A stretch of 64,000 nt of DNA, taken from positions 1-64,000 of the forward strand of contig QLIY01000701.1 of the NCBI GenBank assembly GCA_003260075.1. The letters run 5' to 3'. Position numbers and translations under genes: made by a program. Under the pieces are notes generated by a model that ran no database searches, was not told the DNA's origin, and saw only the letters and a program-made list of their open reading frames with translations. Below are positions 50,458-62,800 of the stretch, piece after piece. The stretch comes from Phallusia mammillata (lineage: Eukaryota; Chordata; Ascidiacea; Phlebobranchia; Ascidiidae). How positions within the stretch are numbered: the first letter of the stretch is position 1; each line of letters starts with the position of its first letter.

Positions 50458-52421
50458 GAACTAGAATTACCGCCATTTTGCTCTAATTTGCCCAACTAGA
50501 CAACTCGAATTATCTAGTTGTCCAAGTCTGGTTACTACACCACACAATAAATACAAGGCGTGTGGCGCAATAGTAGGTGTAATACATGCGAAATGGCCGT
50601 TTATAGCTCATGGCCATCGTTTAGGTTCAACGGTACCGGTACAAAGAATACTGGAGACAAAAAATGACAACAAGAAAGGATTATATCTCTTAATCTACAC
50701 AAAAATGGCAACAGCCAATATTTGAATTCACAAAATTCTACCTTTTAGTACAGAATACGCAAAACCGCGTCTCCAAAGAGAAACTCCAACACTACAGGGT
50801 TCTTGAAAATTGCAAAGCCACAGATCAAACTGATTTTTGTCTGAATTCAGGCAACTCAAATTATTTGTGGCAAAGGGTGAACGCTAGTTAACTGTAGTCA
50901 CGGGACAACATATTTATTCTGGCAGCAGTAAAGCGAACTTTGATACTAGGCGTGTCAGGTGGTTTGTTGCAGCATGCAATGTTAACTTGGCACATTTTTT
51001 GTGTAAAATTCCGGCACTACTAACACGTAATTTACCCGGAACTGGATTAGTTATTGCGAGCCTATGAATAATTGGCTTTGACTTCAACTTTGCAATAGCA
51101 ATTTTTCGAATATTTGAAACACCCATGTGCCAAAGTCGATTTTGGTATTGTTGTCGTGGGCCAAATGTTCACAACACGACGCCCGTGGGCAGTTTTTTCT
51201 TTTCAAATGTCTCTCGTAACGTAAGGAAAAATGATAAACGTTTTGTTGAGTGAAGGGCATGCGATATTAGTTTTACATGAAACAAACAGTGGTACTTGGT
51301 GTGGCAAGGGACGTACATAAGTGATAAATTTTGGCCCGCGACCACATCGGGATGTGTAACCCGGTCGTGGGCATATAAAGCCAAAGTTTGTTGCGCTTAA
51401 AAAAGTCCGCGGGTAAAAAAAAACAATACTGCGCCAACCAAATTATCCTAAAGACGTCTAATAATAGCAAATTTGATGATGCAGTGAGCATCTTAGAAAA
51501 CTCCTTTGGCTTGGATTATGGTAATGGCTGTGACCGAAAGTGCGTGTGCCCGAGAGTCCAGTTTCCCCGTATTCAAAACGGGAACCAATTATTTCCTGAA
51601 TACAATATCTCACGGCGCAATGCTATATTTGGCAGCAGTCGAGCTGTTGCAACCTTTCGCTTACGTTTTGCAGGAAGTTAAAATTATTATACATTGCCTT
51701 ACGCCATTTCTTTGTCGAGCTGTCCAATGGTAAACGTCCAAGAGAAAACTACACACATTTTGCAAATAGAAAATTTTTAGGGCAAAAATGCTGTCCACTT
51801 TTGGCCGGTTTGCCTCGTTCGGTGGTTCTCAACATTTTTGGGTCTGGAATGGGTTGATAATCGCAACATTACCATCAAGTATTTAACGATTAATAGAATA
51901 ACTATAAACAAAGACATTGCTGGTATGAAATAATCGCAATAAAAAACCCTTGCGTACTATTGAAAGGCCACGGATACGAGGTTAGGAAACACCGGACTAG
52001 TTTTCTGATTTTCGCAGGAAAGGTTGTTTGGTTGCAAAGAAAAGCGGCACCTATACCCTTGACTTCCCGGTTAAAGCATCGGTTCAAAGCATTTACACCG
52101 CCCCTTGGCGTTTCCGCGAACTGGCAGTTTATCGCTTATGTGGTGTCATATGATTGGTTAAAAATCAAGAAAAGTTGCGTATGATCGCCATCTTGTGGAA
52201 AAGAGAAGATGTGCAAAATAGTGAAATCACAAAAAACCAAAGAGCTCCTCTGAAATATATAATCCATGCAATCTCATAAAAAACGTGTAAACCTGATGAT
52301 GTGCAACAAACCCCAAACGGGTGAGTCTGCGGAAAAATGACAAGTGAAACAAATGGCTCAAAAGATTTAAATTTAAACCTATACCTTTTGTATTGTGATT
52401 ACAATAGGCATAGTATTCAAC

Positions 52422-52900
52422 AGCTGTAATATGATATTGTGAATTACACTGGCATTTCAGCTGATCAATTTACATGAGTCAGAATTTGTCATTTGGTTTT
52501 AAATTTTTGTTGTAATTTTGTATTGCAAAATTCTTCTTTCATACTTTGATACTTTCATTCAAATTTAATACAGCTTTGACATTTGTATCCAGCATTTCAG
52601 TTTTGTTTTCACTGAAACCTAACTGATATTTTATGGGGTCCCCCCCCCCACAGCTGTAATATGATATTGTGAATTACACTGGCATTTCAGCTGATCACTT
52701 TACATGAGTCAGAATTTGTCATTTGGTTTTAAATCTATGTTGTAATTTTGTATTGCAAAATTCTTCTTTCATGTTTTGATACTTTCATATCAAATTCCAT
52801 ATCTTGAAGAATACTGCTCGAATTTAATACAACTTTGACATTTCTATCTAGCATTTCAGTTTTTTATTCACTGAAACCTAACCGTTATTTTATGGGAAAT
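52422..52900. repeat. Adjacent duplicate with C-run at 52640-52649
   Basis: About 215 bp at 52422-52639 recurs at 52650-52900. The right copy has about 30 extra bases near 52790-52820. Confidence 0.8.
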
Positions 52901-52904
52901 TGAA

Positions 52905-53840
52905 TGAAAGGTAAGAATCACACAATAAGCACATTTTTGTAGTTTAACTGGTATGGTGTAAAGCTTGTCACCAATTTTGCTCCTAAACGCATGTACCATG
53001 CCAAGTTTTTGCAGAGTCATTGCAACTTGATTTGCATGAAAAAAGTCAATTATATGTAAATATAAAATGTGTGTTTGAAAAACGGATTTGAAATGTTGAT
53101 ATAGTATACAGTTATTTAACAGATAGTTCTAAAAAAATTTTGGCCTAAATACACACAAAAAAGTAAAAAAATATTAATATTAGCACCATTTAAAAAATAA
53201 CAACAAAGTACAAACTGACAAAAATGCCTATAAAGCGCTTGATAGTACACAAGCAAACTTGTCCAGTACAAAAACCAATCAATAAGTAGAAAGTATTATG
53301 CTATAGGCAAAAAATGCAGGAAGATTAAAAGTTTAAAATGTTACCTGCTGTGGTCTAAATTCCTTTTCGTAGATGCTAATCGCTTAGGAGTTCTTCCCCC
53401 CCCCCCATGAAAGGTAAGAATCACACAATAAGCACATTTTTGTAGTTTAACTGGGATATGGAAGCTTGTCACCAATTTTGCTCCTAAACTCATATACTAT
53501 GCAAAGTCATCGCAACTTGATTTGCAAGATTATAATGTTGATAAAGAATACAGTATTACAGTTATTTAACAGACAGTAGTAAAAAAAAAAAACGCATAAT
53601 AAAGAAGTACAAAATATTAATATTATAGCAGTTAGCACCATTTCATAAATAGCAGCAAAGTACAAACTTCCAAAAATGCCTATTAAGTGCTTATTACACA
53701 AGCAATCTTGTCCAGTACAAATACAAATCAATAAGTAGAAAGTATTATGCTAGGCAAAAAATGCAAAAAGATTAAAAGAAAACATTACCTGCTGTGTTCC
53801 TTCAAATCCCTTTTCGTAGATGCTAATCGCTTAGGAGTTC
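52905..53840. repeat. Longest duplicate, C-run at 53396-53406
   Basis: About 490 bp at 52905-53395 recurs at 53407-53840 with several indels, joined by 11 C. Confidence 0.8.
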
Positions 53841-53848
53841 TTTAGTAA

Positions 53849-54175
53849 TTGTGATTCATCTTGTATGTGCAGTTTACCTTTTTTGTTGATTCGCATGATA
53901 CACAAAACAAAGATAATGAAGTACATTGACTATTAACTGACTGCGTTTAATGACAGGATGCGTTACGTTGACATCCAGAATCACTCAGGCGTAACCCTTG
54001 GCCTTGTGGCCCCCCCCCCGTGATTCATCTTGTATGTGCAGTTTACCTTTTTTGTTGATTCGCATGACACACAAAACAAAGATAATGATGTACATTGAGT
54101 ATTAACTGACTGCATTTAGTGACAGGATGCGTTACGTTGACATCCAGAATCACTCAGGCGTAACCTTTGGCCTTG
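53849..54175. repeat. Adjacent duplicate with C-run at 54010-54019
   Basis: About 160 bp at 53849-54009 recurs at 54020-54175 with a few substitutions, joined by 10 C, about 380 bp upstream of IDH3A. Confidence 0.85.
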
Positions 54176-54557
54176 TGATGTCACAATTACGGCTTACATC
54201 TGTTGGTAAATGTACATTTTGAATTGAGTTGTTGACAGAAAAATTATGGACTTAAATACGGTAGAAGAAAAAATACTTGTACTTCATGCTGTTCCACGTA
54301 TAGTGTGTGATAGGACGATTTTCGGACAGTTTTTGTGTTCTCATTGGATATAAAATCGGAAAACAAGTACTTGCGCGTGGGTCAGTGAGGTCAATATTTT
54401 TATTGTCAGTAGACAGGAGTAGGAATTTGTGTAACTTATAAACTACGGAAGTCCAATTTTATACTTGTGCGACTTAACGCAATTTTGTTTAGTTTATCTG
54501 CAGCATATGTAGCCTTTATATTTTTAATTTGTTAACGTTCATACACGTAACAACAAA

Positions 54558-55667
54558 ATGGCCTCAAAACTTTTTCGATCTCTTGCCCCTCGCCTGCCAA
54601 TGCTTGGAAGTAAAACTACCTTTGCCAGTCAATCCTCTGTCGCATCTGCCACTGAAGAAGCTCGCGTTTGCACTTTGATTCCGGGAGATGGAATTGGCCC
54701 AGAAATTTCAGATTCTGTAATGAAGATTTTTGATGCTGCTGGTGCTCCTATAAGCTGGGAAGAGAGAAATGTTACTGCCATGAAAGGACCTGGTGGAAAA
54801 TGGATGATTCCAATTGAAGCACAAGATTCAGTCAACAAAAACAAAGTGGGCTTAAAAGGCCCTCTTGGTACACCGATAGCAGCTGGACATCCATCAATGA
54901 ATCTTATGTTGAGAAAGACGTTTGACTTATACGCAAATGTAAGACCTTGTGTTTCTCTGGAAGGCTACAAGACACCATACGATGGTGTTAACCTTGTCAC
55001 TATTCGAGAAAATACGGAAGGTGAATATTCAGGAATTGAGCATGCAATTGTTGATGGAGTAGTGCAGAGCATTAAGCTTATTACCGAATCAGCCTCACGC
55101 AAAGTGGCAGAGTTTGCTTTTGACTATGCAAGAAAAAACGGCCGAAAAACTGTCACTGTGGTACACAAAGCGAACATCATGCGCATGACCGATGGCCTTT
55201 TTCTACGATGTTGTCGCGAAACTGCTGAAAAGAACCGTGACATTAAATTTAACGAAATGTATCTTGATACAGTCTGTCTGAATATTGTTCAAGACCCATC
55301 GCAGTTTGATGTACTTGTGATGCCTAATCTGTATGGTGATATTTTGAGTGATTTGTGTGCTGGCCTAATTGGAGGACTTGGTGTGACACCCAGTGGCAAT
55401 ATTGGTGCTAATGGAACTGCCCTTTTTGAGTCAGTTCATGGCACAGCGCCTGACATTGCTGGAAAAGATTTAGCCAACCCCACAGCACTTTTATTGTCTG
55501 CTATAATGATGCTGCGACATTTGGGCAAAATGAATTACGCTGGACGCATTGAGCAAGCTTGCTTTGATGCAATTAAGGAAAAGAAATCTCGCACAAAAGA
55601 TCTTGGGGGCGACGCCACTTGCTCACAATTTACAAACGAGGTCTGCCGCAGGGTAAAAGATTTGTAA
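54558..55667 (+). CDS. IDH3A: Isocitrate dehydrogenase [NAD] subunit alpha, mitochondrial, single exon
   Basis: Catalytic subunit of the mitochondrial NAD-dependent isocitrate dehydrogenase, TCA cycle: isocitrate + NAD+ to 2-oxoglutarate + CO2 + NADH. It has 369 aa (human 366), uninterrupted. The first 30 or so residues are basic, Ser-rich and lack acids, as expected for a mitochondrial presequence. IPGDGIGPE (41-49), [10 protein letters not shown] (150-159) and the IDH/IMDH signature around NLYGDILSD (257-265) are intact, and the C-terminus CRRVKDL matches the vertebrate protein. No premature stop or frameshift. The lack of introns is unlike the multi-exon vertebrate gene, so this may be an old retrocopy that kept or took over function, or an intron-loss orthologue. 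Start: Kozak-like AACAAAATGG. Confidence 0.95.
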   Translation: MASKLFRSLAPRLPMLGSKTTFASQSSVASATEEARVCTLIPGDGIGPEISDSVMKIFDAAGAPISWEERNVTAMKGPGGKWMIPIEAQDSVNKNKVGLKGPLGTPIAAGHPSMNLMLRKTFDLYANVRPCVSLEGYKTPYDGVNLVTIRENTEGEYSGIEHAIVDGVVQSIKLITESASRKVAEFAFDYARKNGRKTVTVVHKANIMRMTDGLFLRCCRETAEKNRDIKFNEMYLDTVCLNIVQDPSQFDVLVMPNLYGDILSDLCAGLIGGLGVTPSGNIGANGTALFESVHGTAPDIAGKDLANPTALLLSAIMMLRHLGKMNYAGRIEQACFDAIKEKKSRTKDLGGDATCSQFTNEVCRRVKDL

Positions 55668-56894
55668 AAATCTTTTTTTGTCTGTACTATTTATTTGTTA
55701 TTGCACAATGTTTGTAGCACCAGTTGTTTTTTGAGTTCTGTATTAAGTTCAGTGTGCTATATATATATGCTGCTTTTTGTTCAACCCCCTAAAATTCAGA
55801 TTCTTTTGTTGGTATTACTGCAGTATACATATGTTGTTTGTTGATTAAATGAAACTGTTCTTCAACCATGTGCCATAATGTCAGAGATATAACATATTTA
55901 TAAGTATACAGTAAGCAGGATTAGTTTTCAGTGCAATATAAACCCAAACATTGCTTTTCATTACAAAAAAGCTTTGTGGAAATGATCAGAATCTGTTTTT
56001 AAACCAATCATAAAAGGCACAACCAACTGTCAATGTGTTTGTAAACAGTCACTACAACTTAATGAGACAAAAATGCATTAAAAACAAATTGGTTTACAAA
56101 GGGTGCTACTGCAGATCAGGTTTAATGCTGGATCTCAACACTACTACTGCTTTCACAAATTTCTCTGGAAACACTGCACAAAACAGACAGATTGCCTTTT
56201 TGTATTTTTGCAAAGGCACTTGGTTAGTGCAATGTATTGCACTTGCACAGCATAAATAAAATATCTTTCACGATTTTAAACACAAGGGCCGACTACAACA
56301 TGTACCTCAAGCACAATACACATACATTGGACTACAAAAGCATACACTTGATTATATTGCGTAGTAGAAAAAACAAACAATGCACCATATTCCCCATGGA
56401 TCTGCATAGGATCCTTAACTATAACACAAAACTTTAAGGGGCTATGATCAAAATCCAACATGTCCATGTAACTCATTGTGTACACAAAAGGGCAAATGCA
56501 CTGCTTAAATTACATTTATTCTTGAAGAAAAAATATTTCAAGTTCTTCAGCTAGGGCAAGTGAGTTATTTTTTCACTGAATTTGAAATTTTGCAAAAGGT
56601 GTGTGGTTATCTAAATTAAAATTTATGTGTAATAGGATTTTATAATAATAACATTGAGTGATTGTTTTGTTGCCAAAGATAACGTTGTGCAAACTATAAA
56701 GATTCTTCACTGTAAAGTTTCCACTGTTAAAATCTTGCTACTGGTAATTTATTACAAATAGTGCTTCCGACTGGAAAAAAAATGCAGAATTAAATGATTA
56801 GGTGATCTTTGGCAGATGGGGTAGAAAAGTGCAGAATAAATGTTTAAAAAGTGTTTGTTGCTCTAGGATGGTACTGGTGGACAATCACTTCATG
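55668..56894. other. Convergent intergenic region, IDH3A to golgin
   Basis: 3' UTRs of two convergent genes. AT-rich; I see nothing else I can support. Confidence 0.5.
55844..55849 (+). terminator. Possible IDH3A polyadenylation signal
   Basis: ATTAAA, the commonest variant poly(A) signal, lies 177 bp after the stop codon. No genomic A tract follows closely, so there is no preserved retrocopy tail. Confidence 0.4.
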
Positions 56895-59800
56895 TTATGT
56901 CTTGCTTTCATCCAACCAATCCTAAAAAAATATTCGTTTGTCAGAAAAGTGTATAATCTAGGATAACATGTCCATTCGTTTATAATTTGAAAAAATCATT
57001 TCATTATCCATATCCTTTGACACATATTTGTTAGTTTTTTGGCATGCTAAAGCTATTCAAATTTTCAAAAAGTGCAAAAGACATGCATTCTACTAAGCCA
57101 AGCAATAATCTATGTGAACAAAACCAAGGTACATACTTTTTGAGGTTTTTGCATGCACGCAAAGCTTGTTCAGGAGTGTTCACTTCTAAACAACCAAAAC
57201 TTTAAATGAAAATATGATTGCCGTGGAGATTTAAGCAACAGAAAGAATATGACAGTTTTCACCTTTAATTGTTATCACAACCAAAACCACAGTTTGCACT
57301 GTTACTGACTTTACGGCAAAAAGAGGAATGTTGTTAGCCTTTACTTAAGCATTATTCTTGACAAAAAAATGCTCTACAACTCTCTTTAACTACATGATTT
57401 TTACAATCAAACCTGTTGTTGGCCAAGATCCTATGATATTTTACAAAAAAAACACTTTTGTTCAATGTATGCTTCAACTAACAACACAAAGCTTTTCTGG
57501 TTAATTCATTTTTACATTCAAAACCATTTGTATTTTCCCCCCCCCCCAATCAAACCTGTTGTTGGCCAAGATCCTATGATATTTTACAAAAAAACACTTT
57601 TGTTCAATGTATGTTTCAACTAACAACACAAAGCTTTTCTGGTTAATACACTTTTACGTTCAAAACCATTTGTATTTTTAGGAAATCACTTCAGAGAAAG
57701 GGCATGCTTCTAAATTAAAACTCAAATTAGAGCAATCTTTAAGTTGATACAAATCACCCCAAACTTACCACTGGTAGTTTATGTCTTTCCAAAATCTTTT
57801 GTGCTTCATCTGGTGGGTATTGCAATAAAACAACTAGGACTTTTGCCATTGTCTGTAACAAAGGTTAGATGTTATCTGTAGCAGTATTAATCTGCAGTAT
57901 AGACACTGTTCTGTCCCTTAATTTATGTTTACCAAATGGCTGGTCCACATTGACAAAAAACTACCCTTGGACCAGTCTCAATTTTAAAGGACAAAACAGA
58001 TAGCTATTCTAGACCTAGGCCGGGGGTAAAGAGCCTTTTGGGCCACAAGTATATTCTACTTGTTTACAAGCCTTGGGATCAGCTGATAAAAAACATAGCT
58101 TCATGAAGTATGATGAATTTTTCATGATGAAAAACATGGCCTTTATGATGAAAAACGTACCTATCCTAACTCAAACAAAAAACACATAAGGTAATCGAAA
58201 AGCAAAGGCACACCTAGTAAGATGCAATATTATGTGATATTTTTTGTTTGGGTACATACTAATTGATTTTTCTTTAAAACCATCTGAAAGTAAAGTTTGT
58301 AGTAAAACCTGACTAACCTTTCCCTCAACGCCCATCATGTATTCATAAAGAACCTGCCGTAGGTATTTAACCTTCCCGGGGTCAGATAGAGGTGAATTGA
58401 AGGACAAACGCATCTTTGCTTCATCCAGTGCATCAGCTGTTTCCCGCTGAAGTTGTTGTGAGCTTACAAGCTCCTTGGATATTTCATTAACCTGTGTCTA
58501 GAAATTAAAATAATTCAGGTCATGCAAAATGTCAAACATTGTAATTGAATGTCAGTACAATGCGACATGATACAAACAAGATAATTTGAACTATGCTTGT
58601 TCTGGTATTAAAGCTAAATTTGTAATCAGTGATTTTCGGAAAAGTTTTTTACAGGTAAAACAGTTGAATATTTATTTCTGGATTTTTTAAGCAATAAACA
58701 CTTTGACATGTGCACAGAAAACCAAAACCCCCCCCCCCCAATCAGTGATTTTCGGGAATTTTTTTTTACAGATAAAACAGTTGAATGTTTATTTCTGGAT
58801 TTTTTAAGCAATAAACACTTTGACCTGTACACAGAAGACCAAAATCAAACAATCTACCTGAAGTGTTTGTATGGTGTCTTCAAATCCAGCCTCTTGTAAC
58901 CTTTTCTCAGCTGTTAAGGCTCGGTAAGTTGCTTTGTCAACTTGCTCAGACATCTCCGTTTCTCTGTTATGAAGTTCTGTCTCATACCTTTTTTAAAAAC
59001 ACACACTCATCAACATATATGTTAAATAACTGGTCTAAAACAACCTAAACATTAGGTGTTGTGATAATATGTAAAAAAATAATATTTACAGGCAAATCTG
59101 GTTAATTGCATAATTCTTTTAATTACCCCCCCCCCGCTCAGACATCTCCGTTTCTCTGTTATGAAGTTCTGTCTCATACCTTTGAAACAACACACACTCA
59201 TTGACTGATCCATTAAATAACTTGTCTAAAACAACCTAAACATTAGCAGTTATTTACAGGCAAATCTGGTTAATTGCATAATTCGTTTAATTGTACAGGG
59301 AATCCAAACTGCAGCAATTTGTTAGCCCGATCAATTGCACACAAATTTTAAAGTTGTTCATGTGACTAACCAGGTTTCATCTGTACCACATGCATTTGAG
59401 TTCACAAAAAGACATGGTTGAATTATATACATGTATTTTTATTTTACTAGTCACTTCAAAGGAAAATGTGATGGACAAATGTAATGGTTTTACAATGCTG
59501 CCCACCTTTCTGTGAGCTTTTCCATGTCTTGCTCATGCTTGAGAATTTCCTTTTGCAGATTCAAAACCTCTTCATGATGTTGTTGGCGGACAAGTTGCTC
59601 TGATGATGTCATCTTTTCACTTTGCTGTGAAGATTGTTTCTGTTTTTCCAAGAAAACAAAGCTCAAATTCTGTCAGTTACTTAACCCCTATGAATGATTG
59701 TAAACAACCCTTGTTAAAGCACTTGGTACTTCATCAAAAATAAACAAGGCATTTTGCTATAGTTGGTCTTCAACAGATTTATTTTAATTTGACAAATATA

Positions 59801-62800
59801 TAAAATTATTTCAAAAAAATTCCCCCCCCCCCCCAAAATAAACAAGGCATTTTGGTATAGTTGTATAAAATCAGACAGCAAAATCCAGGCTGTCTTCAAC
59901 ATATTTATTTTAATTTGACAAATATATAAAATTATTTCAAAAAAATTCTACCTGATGTTTTTCCTCTAACTTCATCATTTCAGTTTCGTATTCCTTCACC
60001 AATCTCTTCACTCGCTCTTCTTGCTCCTGCTCTTTCGCTTCAAGCCTCCTCTCAAAGTCTTCTCGGAGCCCCTGAATCTTTCGATCCATCTCTACATCAT
60101 TGTCTTCCACTGCTGAGCGTGAGAGGACCTCAATTTGCTGTTTAGCAGAAGCAACTTCATCTGAAAAACAAATCAATTTCATATAATTTGTTATATTTAA
60201 CTACTTGGGAGAATGGCAGTATTTATGCAGTTTCTAATTTGCCTTGTGTTTTATCGTTTGTGGAACATCTGCATACCTTGCCTTTTCCACTTTTCCACAT
60301 AACAAAACTTTATAGATTTTAACAGATTTTGATCCAGAAATCAACATCATAAAAAACCTATATCACTAACCAGCTAGTGATTGCCCCCCCCCCCATCTGA
60401 AAAACAAATCAATTTCATATAATTTGTTATATTTAACTACTCGGGAGAATGGCAGTATTTATGCAGTTTCTAATTTGCCTTGTGTTTTATAGTTTGTGGA
60501 ACATCTGCATACCTTGCCTTTACCACATAACAAAACTTTATAGATTTTAACAGATTTTAATCCAGAAATCAACATCATAAAAAACGTATATCACAAACCA
60601 GCTAGTGATTTTGTTTCCTCTTTTCGTATCACATCTTGTTGGTTCAGTTGCTCTTTTAATGCTTCTCTGCTCTTTTCAAGTTTCTCAACTCGTTTCTTGG
60701 CAATTTCCAACTATTCGAGTGCAAACAAAGAGTGTCAATTTTCAAGATTTGTATGTAATTACCCAGATTATGCAAAAATTCAGACGTTTTCTTACCAAAT
60801 GGCTACTGTTAGGATTTAAGATATAAGTGCAATTATTTGAATTATGCGATTTACTAATATGCCATCAACCAGATTCATCTGTATTCATGTGTGAGGGGTT
60901 TCTTTCCTTTATTTGTTAACAGAAAGTGGTGTATTAGGTTTAACGTATAATAAATAGGTTTGTTATGTATACCTCTTTCAGAGTGGCAGCCCCCCCCCCC
61001 AAGATATAAGTGCAATTATTTGAATTATGTGATTTACTAATATGCCATCAACCAGATTCATGTATTCATGTGTGAGGGGTTTCTTTCCTTTATTTGTTAA
61101 CCAAAAGTGGTGTATTAGGTTTAACGTATAATAAATGGGTTTGTTATGTATACCTCTTTCAGAGTGGCAGTCTTCTCTTGTTCCAGTGCTTCTTGTCCAC
61201 TTGCATGTGTTAAGTTAACCTCTTCAATTTGTGATTTTAGTAGACTAATTTGATCCACCAGATCTGAAAAAATCATAAAAATGCCAATCATTTGTTGAAT
61301 ACTGCTTACTTTTTTGTGTATGTTAAAGAAAGTCCTTGATATCTGTATGGACATAAAACTTTATTACCAGAGTTGGATAAAATTATTCACCTTGCTTTTC
61401 TTTACTCCATTCTGCTTCCTGGTTTTCTTTTTCTTCCAAAATCATGTGTTCTTTGGCAAGCATGGATTCCGCATACATCTTTCTCTCACGCTCCTCCTTA
61501 AGTGCTATCTCGTAGTTATCCTTCTCATCTTGCATGCGTTCCTCAGCATCCTGAAGTTTGCTGTGTGCTTCAGCAAGTACTGCCTGTGCATTAGAAGAGA
61601 TTTAGGCCAAATATGTCTACATGTAGCACCAAGCTTTTAGTCTGGAGGATCAGATTTTGTTGTTGCAATTTCGTGTTGGTTGGTAATAATTATTTTAAGT
61701 CTTTTTCCAAAACACGATTTTTATACTTTCTGTTTTGACTTTGTTACATTGATTTCAAGCCCCCATTTAACACTTTGTCTTAAGGAAACAGAGCACTCAA
61801 AAAAAGTATGTTGGTTTATAATATGCTTGTATTTAGCACAAATTATTCCAGCATGCCTGGATCTAGTACTTTATATTTGGGTTACAACATATAGTGCATA
61901 AATTTATGAAGTTGACATAAAAACTAAGACTTGTGTTGAGACCCAGAATCAGCAAAATGCAACCATTGTGCTTGATAATAATTCTTAACATATTGTTGTG
62001 CACTGTTTCTGACCTCCAGATGATCTTTGACCTCTGCAAGTTGAACTTTCTCTTCACCATATTTGCTTCTTTCTTCTTCCAACCCTTTTTCCCATTTTTG
62101 TTTGTCTTCCTCGTGGCGATACACAACTTCAGCCAAATTTGACTCATTCTGCCAAAACAAGAGTATCATAAATTCAATCACCAAACTGTACTTGATACAA
62201 GTTTGGAATTATATACCAAAACTTTGAATACAAAAACTATACAAATTTGTTGATTCAATTTCTTTCTAAAAATGTCAACATACTACAGTACATTAAAGTT
62301 GCTTTTTGTTAATTAATAATACTATTACATGCACAAGACTTTCCAATATGTCTAAAATGTAAAATTTTCTGTGAGTTACATTTACTTGCGGTTGTCCCCC
62401 CCCCCTTTCTAAAAATGTCAACATACTACAGTACATTAAAGTTGCTTTTTGTTTATTAATAATACTATTACATGCACAAGATAAAAACTTTCCAATATGT
62501 CTAAAATGTAAAATTTTCACATTTACTTGCACTTTAATGCTGTGTTAAACATTCACTTTAAACTCAGAATCTAGAAAGCTAATAGGGTTTTATTTGTGCT
62601 TGGAAATTTTGTAAACAATATAACATTGAGTCACAACCTTTTTATTTATCGCCTCCATTTCATCTTGTAAGCTTCTGAGCTGCTTCTCCAAAGTTTGAAC
62701 TTTCTCTTTTTCCCCTTCAAAATCTTTTTCCATCTTTTGGATAACTTCATTCTTGCCAGTGTCTTCTGCGCCCCCCCCCCAACCTTTTTATTTATCGCCT

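Larger units (their letters stand above)
49978..54557. other. SLC36 upstream region and IDH3A upstream region
   Basis: Divergent intergenic space. A TGACGTCA palindrome at 50199-50206 lies about 220 bp upstream of the SLC36 start codon and may belong to its promoter. Otherwise I see one C-run without duplication, three C-run duplications and no supported exon. Confidence 0.45.

Noticed and set aside
52280..52325. CTGATGATGTGCAACAAACC followed by CCAAACGGG, hammerhead-like
   Set aside because: The first core half is right, but there is no GAAA after a paired stem II and no stem I complement.
57130..57200. Possible extra golgin exon encoding VNTPEQALRACKNLKK on the minus strand
   Set aside because: Acceptor and donor look usable, but the phase does not fit between 57769-57852 and the final exon.
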